Shown here: in pieces, positions 53,983 to 63,837 of the stretch | Layout of the letters: each line of letters begins with the position of its first letter | How positions within the stretch are numbered: the stretch's first letter is position 1 | Program-made: the position numbers and the translations under genes | Notes under the pieces: generated by a model | The model's database searches: none | What the model was told of the DNA's origin: nothing | Seen by the model: the letters and a program-made list of their open reading frames with translations, nothing else | Assembly: GCA_002077045.2 (NCBI GenBank) | Contig: KZ111181.1 | Coordinates: 1 to 64,000, forward strand | DNA length: 64,000 bases | Reading direction: 5' to 3' | Source of the DNA: Rachicladosporium sp. CCFEE 5018 | Taxonomy: Eukaryota > Ascomycota > Dothideomycetes > Cladosporiales > Cladosporiaceae

Positions 53983-54960
53983 CTAGTCCTCAGTGTTATA
54001 AAGCAATCTAAGGTGCCGATGGTGAGCTTGCGAGATATATGAAACATCAGATTCCTCTGACTCCGAATCCATAGTCGGCCACGCCGTCGCCGACCTCTCC
54101 CAAGTTGTCTCCCTCGTTGCTGCGTGTCGAGGGACCGAACTCCAGGTGTGGTTTCCTCCTTTACCGTCCTTGTCCGCATCAAAATGCTGGTGACGTCGCC
54201 CATTGAACCATCTACACTTGTCGCTGTCCCAGGTGGACTTCTCTTCCACCACCTCCATATTAGCCAGCGCGAAGTCGTACAGGAACTCTGGGCTCATATT
54301 GGCGCCGTATCGCTTGAGCCAGCTTGGACGCAAGACTGCCACCATGCAGTCCACCAGCACTTTGCGAAGGACGCAGTTTGTGGGTGTATTGTCATAGACC
54401 ATCCGTATAACCTGTGGCGTTGGCGCCAGAGACTCGCGATCCTTCAAGTCCATGATGATGGCCTTGTCCCAGCATTCGTGTAGCTATGCCACCATTTAGT
54501 TGCGGTACTTCATGTCTTCAAGCCGGTCTCCAAGTAGAAAGGCTTCAATCGCTAGCGTGGTGACGGACTTGCCTTCCAGATCACCCTCCTCGATGCTCAC
54601 GGCTTTGGTATACACCCTTTGAATTTACAGTGAAAAAGCTGCTGACTCCTCATCTATAAGTCTGACGATACGATCCCCGCTCCCAGTCCATCGCTCAGAG
54701 CACGCCGCTTTGAAAGAATTTGGAAGTCTTGCAGAGCAGAGCCTCATGGACCTTGGACGGTACCTCTGACGGACCTACTAGCACCTCGATCATCGTGTTC
54801 CAGTCCTGCCTGGCACAAAGTCAGCCAGGCAACAGTGTGCTTGTCGTAAGTCGTACTGTGCACGCTTGGGTTTGGCAGCCACTGCGTCGTCGTCACTGAC
54901 GTCTCGGGCGCGCTTCTGGCCTACTAAGCTGCTTTTCGATGCCCACGGTAGCGGTGCGCC
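53983..54960 (-). pseudogene. BTB/POZ-domain pseudogene (copy 5)
   Basis: Reading leftward: a basic N-terminus (SKSSLVGQKRARDVSDDDAV), then VLVGPSEVPSKVHEALLCKT with SKFFQ, a one-base frame change to ACSERWTGSGDRIVRLIDEE, a TAA, and VYTKAVSIEEGDLEGKSVTT with LAIEAFLLGDRLEDMKYRN. A TAA and a TAG then break a segment that would otherwise continue into LHECWDKAIIMDLKDRESLA. From there it is open to the stop at 53983, including TPQVIRMVYDNTPTNCVLRK. The order matches a complete fungal BTB protein of a type distinct from copies 1-4. With at least three stops and one frame shift it is a pseudogene. One stop is a TAA where a CAA (Gln) is expected, consistent with a C-to-T change. Confidence 0.75.
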
Positions 54961-55560
54961 ACGGGCTCGTAAGCGTGGCATTGCGGACGCTGTCTTCTGG
55001 CTCGACGGACCAGGTGCAACACCACCACAACTGCGAGCTTCTGTGCATGTGTTCACTGGGGGTGGTAGACGCGACGAACGCGCCGCCAGCACGGGCCAGC
55101 ACGCGAATCCAGATTGGGTTCAGAGTTGTGGTTTCCTGATATCTGCCATAGGTCAGAGTCTTCACGGGTCACTTGCGCCTTGGTCTAACGACGCCGCTGA
55201 GACTACAGCGCCATTGACAAGTCATAGATGATGGCAAAGCTCGTACTGGCTCAACGATTAATGCGTCAACGACGGCAATACAGAGCAGTGAACCGAAGTG
55301 AAGTCGCGGTGACTACGCATGCCAAGCCGGCCCTATCCTTCGGATCTTGCCGCCGCTGAGCCCCGCCACGCCCGCGCTGGTAATCTCGACTTCGCAGCCT
55401 TACTTGACGTCTTCACATACAAGACACACACAAGACACCAACACCTCGAACAATCTCCACTCCACGCATATCCACTCTTACCACCCAGACCCGAATCCAG
55501 GGAATCATTCAACCGAACTTTTCCACTCAGCAATACAAGAGACAGCAACGCGCGTCTTAT
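54961..55560. other. Intergenic, about 600 bp
   Basis: Lies between BTB copy 5 and the eIF1 start. It includes the eIF1 promoter and 5' leader. No other gene recognised. Confidence 0.4.
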
Positions 55561-56187
55561 ATGTCCGCTACAATCGAAAACCTCAAGTCCTTCGGTGAGT
55601 ACAAGGCTGTTGGCTTGTCGCCACAACGGGAGACCATCATCTGATGACTGGAGATCTGCGCGACGCGACGGTGACCTTGACACCGCAAGCTCTTATTATT
55701 GTGATGGTGGACTTCATGTTAAGAGAGGGGTCTGAGGCGGCGCGATAAGGCGGACTCTCACCCAGTCACACTTACTAACATACCTCCTCACAGACCCGTT
55801 CGCCGAAGCGGATGAAGACACAGGCGAGACTAAGCAGTCTCAAAACTACATCCATATACGCATCCAACGTACGTCCCGATCCCATCCCTCCCTTGCTCAA
55901 CCCCACCATTTTCCCAACATCGCCTTACTAACAGTACAATTACAGAGCGCAACGGCCGTAAGACTCTAACCACAGTCCAAGGCTTGCCCAAGAAGTTCGA
56001 CCAGAAGAAAATCCTCAAGGTGATCAAGAAGAAGTTCGCTTGCAATGGCACCATCGTAGCGGACTCTGAAATGGGTGAAGTCATCCAGTTGCAAGGCGAT
56101 CAGCGCAAGGATGTGCAGGAATTCTTGACGGATAAGAAAGAGGGGTTGGGCCTTGAAGGGACGCAGGTCAAGGTGCATGGTTTCTAA
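55561..56187 (+). CDS. SUI1: Translation initiation factor eIF1 (SUI1)
   Basis: Three exons, 55561-55594, 55794-55868 and 55946-56187, with introns of 199 bp (GTGAGT..CTCACAG) and 77 bp (GTACGT..ATTACAG), encode 116 residues. The start is MSATIENLKSFDPFAEADED. The core contains NYIHIRIQQRNGRKTLTTVQ, then GLPKKFDQKKILKVIKKKFA, CNGTIVADSEMGEVIQLQGD and the C-terminal KVHGF, all standard for eIF1. The factor binds the 40S platform and enforces start-codon selection. An intron almost immediately after the start and a 5' intron of about 200 bp are common in highly expressed fungal genes. Confidence 0.97.
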
Positions 56188-56619
56188 GAAGCTGTGTGTA
56201 CCGCTCACTCGCTTCGCGGGTTCGCTGGCTGGCTGGACAACACAGCTTTCGGCTGCGGTGCGATCAGGCGCCTAGCTGAGCAGGGTCAGCGCGAGATGGT
56301 GAAGCCTGGGAAGCGTGATGCTATTGATTTGATAACAGTCGAGGCATGGGACGGACCTACGATCACAGAATGAGCATAGCAGACGGAGGCCGGTTTTGGA
56401 GTGTAGCTTTACTATTGCAAGCAGGATCACTAAAGATGCTTGCATTGTGCTCTGTGATCCGCAACTTTTCACACTCTGCTGAGATGCTACATCCTCGACC
56501 GTCTTATGATCGCAAGCACAAGGTGTGTCCGCATTGACCGGCACTGCTAATGTACACTTCTATGCTTTTCGCCACATGTTATGCTACAGCCACGAATCCT
56601 CTCGCTCATCTCACCTCCT
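56188..56619. other. Intergenic between convergent genes, about 430 bp
   Basis: Between the 3' ends of SUI1 and the MBA1-like gene. No feature recognised. Confidence 0.4.
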
Positions 56620-57678
56620 TCACCCCGTCAACGCTCCCTGAGCCGCACTCTTCATCTTCCTCGCGTCCTCCCTCTTCAACCTCGCCAAAGTCATCTCGTC
56701 CGCAAAACCCCAAAGTCCCCACTCTCCCGCCCTAGCCTTTCGCCAAACCTTCTGCAGCACAACATACTCCACCACCTCCTTCACCTCCGGCTTGCCCAGC
56801 ACAGCCACCTCCTCCACCATCTTCCCGCCCGCCCCTCTCTTCGCAGTCTTTTTCAAGTTCTGCAGACTCTGCCGCGTATGGAGTCGCACGACAGCTTGCA
56901 GGTTCCAGTTGTCGCGCTGCGCGGTTTTGTCGGAGGAGCTGGAGGGGAGGAGAATGGGTTTGTACGAAACTAGCTTCGGGGATGATAGGGTCGCGAGCAG
57001 GTGCCAGGACGTGGTTGTATTTGGTTCACGAGTTGCGAGGCGGGATTTCAGGGATGAGAAAATACCCTGGGAGAGGTTGGATTGAATCGGCGTGAGATCG
57101 CCGGCCGCGAAGGCTGTGAGGGTGCGGGTGTGGAGGTCTTGGGCTAGGGCTGGGATGCGAGATAGGTAGAGGCGAGGCCGGGGCTTTCGGGTCATGAAGC
57201 GGAGTTGATATGTGCTGATGGGGGTTGTCAGTCGCTGATGCCGCATGCTGCTTATGCGTGTAGTACGGAAGGGTACTCACGCGATCCATTCCCAGAACCG
57301 GGTATATAGCCATCTCTTCCGGATCGTCCAATTGTAACGCTCACGTGGGTTCCGCGGTAGAATGAAGGTGTCCGGCAGAAGGCCAATGTCGTCTGGAAAT
57401 TGGCCACTTTGTAGCATAGTTTGCTCTTGCTCCTTGCGGGCGCGTGACATGGACTGCTGGGCAGGTTGCTTCATGGAGGGCTTGACCAGTGTTTGGGCGC
57501 TCTTGCGGCGACATGCTGATGTCGAGAAGTCGGACGAGGCAGAAGGTATGCGCCGTGGACGGTGGTGGAGGGGGTCATAGTTGGAGGTACTCTCGGCAAA
57601 GCGGTGGAGGCATTGCGGTCGCTCGAGCTGCGAATGGCGCGACGAAAGCCTCAAGGGCAATGTGATGGAGCGAGACAT
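56620..57678 (-). CDS. MBA1/mL45-like mitochondrial membrane-insertion/ribosome-receptor protein
   Basis: Exons 57678-57281 and 57214-56620 are joined across a 66-bp intron (GTGAGT..CATCAG), giving 330 residues. The N-terminus is Arg/Ser/Leu-rich without acidic residues (MSRSITLPLRLSSRHSQLER), fitting mitochondrial import. The family core is DIGLLPDTFILPRNPRERYN and WTIRKRWLYTRFWEWIATYQ, followed by a Tim44-like alpha+beta domain with NWNLQAVVRLHTRQSLQNLK and EVKEVVEYVVLQKVWRKARA, and WGLWGFADEMTLARLKREDA near the end. Mba1 in yeast docks the mitoribosome to the inner membrane for co-translational insertion. Assignment to this branch of the Tim44-like superfamily is an inference from the core; mL45 of the ribosome is the closest alternative. 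Confidence 0.8.
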
Positions 57679-58038
57679 CCTCCTCTAAAGATTTGCAGTG
57701 TGGGCAAGATGTAAATGTACATAGTCTCAAAAGACATAGTCGATCTTCAACTTTCCCTCGGAGTTTCCCGATCGGGAATGCATCTGGGCCATGGCGTTTC
57801 GCACGTACTTAAGTATCTATGTAATCGCATCTCCCGGAGTCAGACTAGAGCAAGTCACAACCTTGATCGAGAGCACGCGCGTCCGGTGTGAGTACGTAGT
57901 CTGCCCTCTACGAACTCCCCGTTTCTCCAGAGATCTTGTTCACGAGAGCTCAGTACCGTTGATTCACTGTCTCGCCAACTCGATGGAGCCAAGGATACTC
58001 GCATCCACTCTATTGCTTGATCATTCGGTACCTGAGTG
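57679..58038. promoter_or_regulatory. Divergent intergenic region between the MBA1-like gene and the mannosyltransferase
   Basis: 360 bp between divergent start codons at 57678 (minus) and 58039 (plus). No specific site recognised. Confidence 0.4.
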
Positions 58039-59372
58039 ATGTACCCGCGCTACAAGTATCGTCGGCGAACGCAGCTCAAACGTTTTGCTTGGATTGTCCT
58101 GGTTCTTGCCACTCTCTGGACAGCCGTGGAGGTGTTCTTCGTGCGCAAGGCTCTCGATCATCGTGCGGAAACACCTATCGAACTCTCGAGCCAACGCATC
58201 TTCATCACAGCGCTCCACTGGAATAACGAGCCCATACTGCGGACCCACTGGAACAAAGCGATCTACGAACTCGTCCAAGTCATCGGCAAAGATCGGGTCT
58301 TCGTGTCCTTGCAGGAAGGTGGAAGCTTCGTCGACGACACGAAGGGAGCTTTGAGGGAGCTGGACTTCTATCTTGGTGAAATTGGTATCAGACGAAAGGT
58401 AGTTATCGACGATGTGCTGCACACTGATATCCTGGACCATCGCCCAGCGGACGTGGAGCCAGGTTGGATCAAAGCCGCAAACGGGACTTTGCAGCTGAGA
58501 CGAATCCCTTTTCTGGCGAAGCTACGCAATCAGGCTCTCGAGCCGTTGTACGAGTTGCTCGAGAAGGGGGAGACGTTTACTAAGATCCTGTTTCTTAACG
58601 ATGTGGCTTTCAAGGTGCGTCTCGCCTTGCCCTTTCCATATCTCTTCTTGTCACTCATCAAAATCAGACATCGCAAATAAAAGCTCTGCTCAATACGAAT
58701 GGCGGACAATATGCTGCGGCGTGTGCGCTGGACTTCGCGAAGCCGCCGGCATTCTACGACACTTTTGCGCTGCGCGACTCCGAGGGACATGAAGCTATGA
58801 TGAGTAGGTGGCCGTACTTTCGAGGGCGAGAGTCGAGACAGGCGATGAAGAAGAACCAGCCCATACCTGTCAAGAGCTGCTGGAATGGTGCTGGTACGGG
58901 AAAAGGTCCATGATATAGTTGATGACGATACTGACAATTTACAAAAGTGCTAATGGACGCCGCACCATTCTATACCGCTGTTGACAGGTTCGCCTTCCGT
59001 GGCATTTCCGACGATCTGAGTCTACATCATGTCGAGGGCTCCGAATGCTGTCTCATACACGCCGATAACCCCCTTTCGCAGAGTCGAGGCGTCTTCCTCA
59101 ACCCAGCAGTGAGGGTCGGCTACAACGCTTCAGCATACGGCATCGTCAATCCACCTGGTAGTGCGCCATGGCTCAATGTCTTCGATATCGTCCGAGGATC
59201 ATGGGAGAACCGGATCAGGCGCTGGTCCTGGACGGACTACTTCGTGCGGTCGAAGATTGCTGGTAGGCTACAGAAGTGGGCCAGTGACGGTAGGAGACGT
59301 AATGAGGTAGGCGCTGACTGTCTGATCGATGAGACTCAGGTTGTTAGCTGGAACGGATGGGCGCATCTCTGA
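58039..59372 (+). CDS. GT69 alpha-1,3-mannosyltransferase (CMT1/CAP59 family)
   Basis: Exons 58039-58614, 58668-58893 and 58948-59372, with introns of 53 and 54 bp, encode 408 residues. It is a type II membrane protein: a basic start (MYPRYKYRRRTQLKRF) and one helix (AWIVLVLATLWTAVEVFF), then a luminal catalytic domain. Family landmarks are IFITALHWNNEPILRTHWNK, VFVSLQEGGSFVDDTKGALR, ILFLNDVAFK before the first splice, ALLNTNGGQYAAACALDF, PVKSCWNGAVLMDAAPFY across the second splice, and SECCLIHADN. The DV within LNDV and the AC-L-DF block are the acidic metal-site region of this family. In Cryptococcus such enzymes build capsule and cell-surface mannans; in ascomycetes they are probably Golgi cell-wall mannosyltransferases. 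The second donor was set at GTACGG so the expected CWNGA is kept. Confidence 0.9.
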
Positions 59373-59533
59373 GCCAGAGCTGATGCTCCAAGTACGAGCT
59401 GTGTCTGGCCACCTCGACCGTTACTGACAGCAAGAGTGTATCTTACTTTCTATTGCCATACGTTCGGTCGAATGCACAGCGTCATCGTGTAGTATTGAGC
59501 GTTAGTCTTTCCTCCTACTACACAAAGCGCCGT

Positions 59534-60057
59534 TCATGCCACGGCGCCCTGCTGCTTCGTGCCACAGTCTGCGCTTTGCCCTGCACCTTCACCAAGCGCC
59601 TTGGTGAGCTTCGCGGATACAATCAGCACTGCGGCGTTGGCATTGCGGAAGCGACGCTGCTCTTGCGGCTTCCCGGCATAACCTTCAATGAAGGTCTGCA
59701 TAACATCCGCAACAGCGCGAGTAATCTTCATGCGATCAAGAAAGTGCTCGGCCAGATCCTCGATCTTTTTGCGGTTCTCGGTAGTTTCGATATTGTCGGG
59801 CAACTTTCCCTGATCGCGCATGTCAGTGAAACGCACACTACCAGCCATGCAGCACGAAGTACCTTGTTGCGCATAGCTGCGGAGACGACTGCCTCATGCT
59901 GGAGGAAGAAGCGCCATTCCTCGCTGCTCAGGACCGTGCGCATCGCGATTTCGCCGCTCGCCATAATAGGAAACATATTCGCTTCGACGCCAGCGGTATC
60001 TTCTTTGATCTCTTGGATGTGTTCCAGCGTGAGTGGGATTGGCTCGTACTTCGCCAT
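59534..60057 (-). CDS. Small helical protein, tandem family member A (156 aa)
   Basis: Exons 60057-59863 and 59809-59534 are separated by a 53-bp intron (GTACTT..GATCAG). I do not recognise the family. The protein is all-helical and charged, with no signal peptide or membrane segment. It starts MAKYEPIPLTLEHIQEIKED; before the intron comes EWRFFLQHEAVVSAAMRNK, and after it GKLPDNIETTENRKKIEDLA and AVADVMQTFIEGYAGKP. The intron is phase 0 and lies 18 residues from the Trp (W counted as 1), exactly as in members B, C and D to its right on the same strand. Shared architecture and tandem position show an expanded local family. The spacing to member B is about 390 bp. Function unknown. Confidence 0.75.
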
Positions 60058-60444
60058 TACTTGAATGGATGTTAGTGCGGTTTGCTACGATGAAATGAGA
60101 AGTCTGCTGCTCACTTCCGATCGGTACTCTTCGCGTGTATGAGCTTCACTGGAGGTGACTGGAGGGAGCGACGAAGCGTGGAATTTCTAAACCAGTCAGT
60201 CAAGTATCGTAGGCGACCAGGGCTAGGAGCTCTGCTGGTACAACTTACTTTTAGAGGCTGATCGATGTGCAATATAATGCTGAGAACTTCACTGCCGTGA
60301 GTAAAGAAGTGAGGGTGCAAATGAAGTCAGAAATCGAAGGAGTATCAGCACGGACAATCCACGAGTTTTGCCCTGCCACGAACGGAAGGAACCATTCTGA
60401 ATCGTGCTGATGTGGTGTACAATGGCAGTCGTACACCCCAACGA
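60058..60444. other. Intergenic between family members A and B, about 390 bp
   Basis: No gene recognised; presumably the promoter of member A. Confidence 0.35.
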
Positions 60445-61070
60445 CTAGAGTCTACATGCGCCGTCCTTTCGCCCACTCCAGTCCACAGCCTCTGCACTGG
60501 ACTCCTCCGCTGGCGTAACATCCACGGCCTGATCCTGAGCTGCAGATTCTATGGCCTCCTTGATCTTCTGGTCCGCTTCAAGAAGTCGCTCGGCGATCGC
60601 CATCATCTCAGTCTGCATTCCACGATCGATGCTCAGTGCTTCGATCATAGTTCGGAAATCCCCAGCGACCACTTGTGTCTGCTCCGCATGCATTCTGATC
60701 CTTGGAATCCCTGCCTTCATCTCGCCAAGGATCCCAGCCGATTTAGCTCTCTCAAGAACCTCTGCCTGTATGTCCGCGTTAGTACCCACCAAGTATGCAG
60801 CGAGTTGGCCCACGATACCGGATTGCGCAACATGCTCATGATCGCGGCTTCATGTTCGATGTGGTACTTCCAGCCCTCGCCAGTGTAGAAGCTGCGGATC
60901 TCTAGCAGACGCTCTTCGAAACTGCGTCTCAGTTCTGCGATGGCGGCTTCAGCTCGGGCTCGCGCAGCCTGGACTTCCGCCTCCGTCGCGGTGGGTTCTG
61001 CTTCGCTCTGCAGATTCTGTCGTGCAAGTCGGGCTGCAAGGCTGCAGCCGCGAATCGATCCTCATCCATG
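60445..61070 (-). CDS. Small helical protein, tandem family member B (start unresolved)
   Basis: The exon ending at 60819 and the exon 60765-60445 are joined across a 53-bp intron (GTATCG, ACTAAC branch, ATACAG). The upstream exon gives AARLARQNLQSEAEPTATEA, EVQAARARAEAAIAELRRSF, EERLLEIRSFYTGEGW, then KYHIEHEAAIMSMLRNP at the splice. The next exon gives EVLERAKSAGILGEMKAG and DFRTMIEALSIDRGMQTEMM, with an acidic Ala-rich tail. The Trp is again residue 1 of an 18-residue segment ending at a phase-0 intron. The start is unclear. ATG GAT GAG at about 61063 is one base out of frame with the body, and the body frame has a TGA just upstream, so either a further exon (acceptor near 61035) or a frame break exists. 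Function unknown. Confidence 0.6.
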
Positions 61071-61670
61071 AGCCTGTGAAGCGTTAGTGCAGTACATAAC
61101 GCCAACGAAGATTTCAGATCCTTACATCTTGCGAGAGTATTGCGTATGGTGGTAAGAGACCCTGGAATGACAGTGACCGCGCCAGGTCAGTATGGACCAA
61201 GGTGCCATCCGTTATATGAGCTCAACGACAAGCGTGTCCGGCACATTCGCTTTGACCAGCAATCACATGAAACATGGAAACTTCTGGACCGACGGAGTGA
61301 CAACAAGAGTCAACGTGTCCATGACTTGGGGAGAGCAACGCAGGAGGGCTCAGCGGCACCGATGAACTCCCACTGACTGTACTCTCCATCCCACTGATGT
61401 CGTTCGCCAACCCTCATTCGGTGAATTCGTTATCCACGAGATAGACATACTGACGATCTCCACACTCACAGCAGCCAGGCTCGGCTACATGTACCTGCGT
61501 TCTACCGCACTGTCAAGCCACCTCCATTAACGCCAAGATCTCACTCATACAGCATCAATCAGAGATTCTCAACATCGCGATGCGTGGCAGGACCAAGGCC
61601 GGCGTCCCACTCTCTGCGCCTATGCTTGACGCCGTATTCATTCTTTGGCCCATATCGACAAGGCCCCCGA
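61071..61670. other. Intergenic between family members B and C, about 600 bp
   Basis: May contain the first exon of member B (a donor-like GTAAGG lies near 61128-61133, minus strand). Otherwise nothing recognised. Confidence 0.35.
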
Positions 61671-62134
61671 CTAAGTGGACGATGCGATCTTTTTCTTCGG
61701 TGGAGCCTTCGATTCGTACTTCAACAGACTCGAAACCATTTCGCCGAGCTTGATGATGGTCGAGATGATCTCCTCCGCTCTGAGCTTCGCCTCGTCATAC
61801 TCCTGAGCTGTCTGTTCCTGGACAATGGAGATCGCTGCAAGAAACTGTCAGTGAACTATAGTAAGGAGCTCGAGCATGTTCCGAATACCTGTCTGTGGAG
61901 TATCGCTAGGATCCGTTCTTCGTTGTTGATGAAGTCGATCCAAGGTTGAATCGCAATGATGTGCTTGATCGCCGCTTCGATGTCTATTGTTACCACCTTG
62001 CGAGCGGATCGAAGCGCCTCGACCGCTGCCTCATTATCGCCAATGCGGGTTCCGAACACCATGATCTTCCTGCTCAGCGCTTGAAAGAGGAGAACATCCG
62101 CATCGATCTGCGCCTCTAGCGCGGCGGTTTCCAT
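61671..62134 (-). CDS. Small helical protein, tandem family member C (139 aa)
   Basis: Exons 62134-61889 and 61844-61671 are separated by a short 44-bp intron (GTATTC..CTGACAG). The N-terminal helix pair is METAALEAQIDADVLLFQAL and NEAAVEALRSARKVVTIDIE. The pre-intron block is PWIDFINNEERILAILHRQ, with the intron at phase 0, 18 residues from the Trp. The second exon encodes FLAAISIVQEQTAQEYDEAK and AEEIISTIIKLGEMVSSLLK, then a Lys-rich end (PPKKKIAS). It is all-helical, without signal or membrane segments. It matches A, B and D in length, strand and splice position although overall identity is low, which implies an old or fast-diverging duplication. Function unknown. Confidence 0.7.
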
Positions 62135-62536
62135 GTCGCTGATTCTGTTGCTCGTCAGCTCAGTGCTAGTGATGGAGCGCCGAATGGCGTAAAGCCCCGA
62201 GCTTACAGTCCCTGTCGTCTGGTGCTCGATCTGTATATGAGGGCATCCTGCTGTTGTGTGCTGCTTACTAGTGGACCAGTGTTGAGGTCCCGATGGCGCG
62301 TTGCTTTATGGTGAGGTAAGGTAAGGATCTAACAGTCATTGAGTGTCTGACAGACCCGGCGAGCAGCTGTTGATCTATGCATGCCATTCGCCGCCACGAG
62401 AACGTGCAATCATGTGCGCGTTCGTTGCCAGCCCCCCTAGTGACTGAGTGAATTTTGGCAGTGAAGCCGCTGAATGGTACCGAAAGGAAGCAATGGATGT
62501 GCACCTTGGATTTGACAATGCGCAATACCCTACCGA
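62135..62536. other. Intergenic between family members C and D, about 400 bp
   Basis: No gene recognised; presumably the promoter of member C. Confidence 0.35.
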
Positions 62537-63064
62537 CTACATAAATCCCAATATCCTCAGGATGGTCATGTACGACACACGATTCTCGGCGACTCCTTTA
62601 ACCGCAGCAGCATGCGTGTTCGCTAGCCCAATCTCCTCGCCAGCCCGCAGCAAGTCAGCAGTCAAAGCAATAATCTCCTTCTGCTTTTCCGGTTCGCCAA
62701 TATGATACTCTATCACCGTCCGAGCCTTCGCAGCAAGTTCCGAGATGTCCTTGGCAAGCCCAAGCCAGTACATAACGATGTCTTCGTGTAGAATCGCATC
62801 CTGCGTGCAGAAGTCAGCCTGTGAGTTAGCGGCCTCGAAGCGACTGGGTGCTACTTCATTGCAGACGATCTGCAATACCATGGTCCGTTCGTCGACCCAA
62901 ATGTACCATTCCCTGCTGGTAAGTTCGCGCTGAATAGCCTTCAGCAAATTTGCCATTGACTTGTCAATGTCTTCATCCAGCCTCTTGATCTCGACTTCAT
63001 GTTCGGCCTCAGCTTTGGCTTCTAAGTCGGCATGTTTGCCGTCGGATACATCTGGTTGTGCCAT
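62537..63064 (-). CDS. Small helical protein, tandem family member D (157-175 aa)
   Basis: The frame from ATG 63064 to 62537 is open throughout. It contains a 54-bp in-frame segment (62801-62854) with a GTAGCA donor, CTAACT branch and ACGCAG acceptor that fits an intron at the same place as in the other members. If spliced, the product has 157 residues; if retained, 175. The N-terminus is MAQPDVSDGKHADLEAKAEA, then KSMANLLKAIQRELTSREW. The Trp-to-splice block is WYIWVDERTMVLQIVCNE, again 18 residues. The C-terminal half is helical: DIVMYWLGLAKDISELAAKA, GEPEKQKEIIALTADLLRAG. Because the intron keeps frame and has no stop, alternative retention would give two isoforms. Function unknown. Confidence 0.7.
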   Translation of the reverse strand: MAQPDVSDGKHADLEAKAEAEHEVEIKRLDEDIDKSMANLLKAIQRELTSREWYIWVDERTMVLQIVCNEVAPSRFEAANSQADFCTQDAILHEDIVMYWLGLAKDISELAAKARTVIEYHIGEPEKQKEIIALTADLLRAGEEIGLANTHAAAVKGVAENRVSYMTILRILGFM

Positions 63065-63837
63065 GTTGACGACGGCTTTTCCTGTCAGTGCTGTCTCTGC
63101 TCTGCCACAGCCCGGACTGACTTACAGCTCACTTACTCGGTTCGCTCCCGATGACGACGGAAAGCGTGGATTTGCAACTCAAATGTTCGATGCTGGAGGC
63201 CTCTTTCTTGTGAGTGGTCTCGGAAGTAGATCCTCGATTCTAGGGGACGAGTGCAGGAAATAATGGATAGAGACGCGACGAGATCGGGATAAGCGATGAC
63301 AAGCTTACCATAGTGTCCATTTTGCTGATTTCGGAGTTCATGGTGGGTCAACAGACGCTGCGTCTTGCGAATCGCTGCACTCGACTTTACTATGACATTG
63401 ATGCTGACCAGGAAAGTCGACATGATCGGTCAGAACTGTCTACAAAGCGCTTTCATATCTCGATAAAAGGAAATACAGACCCCCATGATCTGGCTGAGTG
63501 GTTTGTCCAGAGTGCGGTGAGAACGTTAGAGGTGATCATCGGTATGCAGCAGAGCAGACAAACATCAGGTCTGCATTCGCCGATCAGTGCCAAGCTTTCC
63601 ACATCTCGATCTTCCTCGATGCTAGCGCGATCGACTTTACTTCGACGTCAGGTACCATGACGCGGGTCTGACCATCTCCACCCCGTCGCAACGGCCATTG
63701 CGCCGTATAGTGGCGCACTCTGAATGTAAGTCTAAGTAAGCTTTGCTGTCCTTCAACCTGGGTTCATGCTCTCTCTCTGTCGCCATCGTTCACCCAAGAT
63801 ATCCATCTTCCACGGCTCCCTTGTACGCTCATCAAAG
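63065..63837. other. Divergent intergenic region, about 770 bp
   Basis: Separates family member D (minus) from the photolyase start (plus). A plus-strand frame at 63313-63660 has no conserved features. The photolyase promoter should lie at its right end. Confidence 0.4.
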
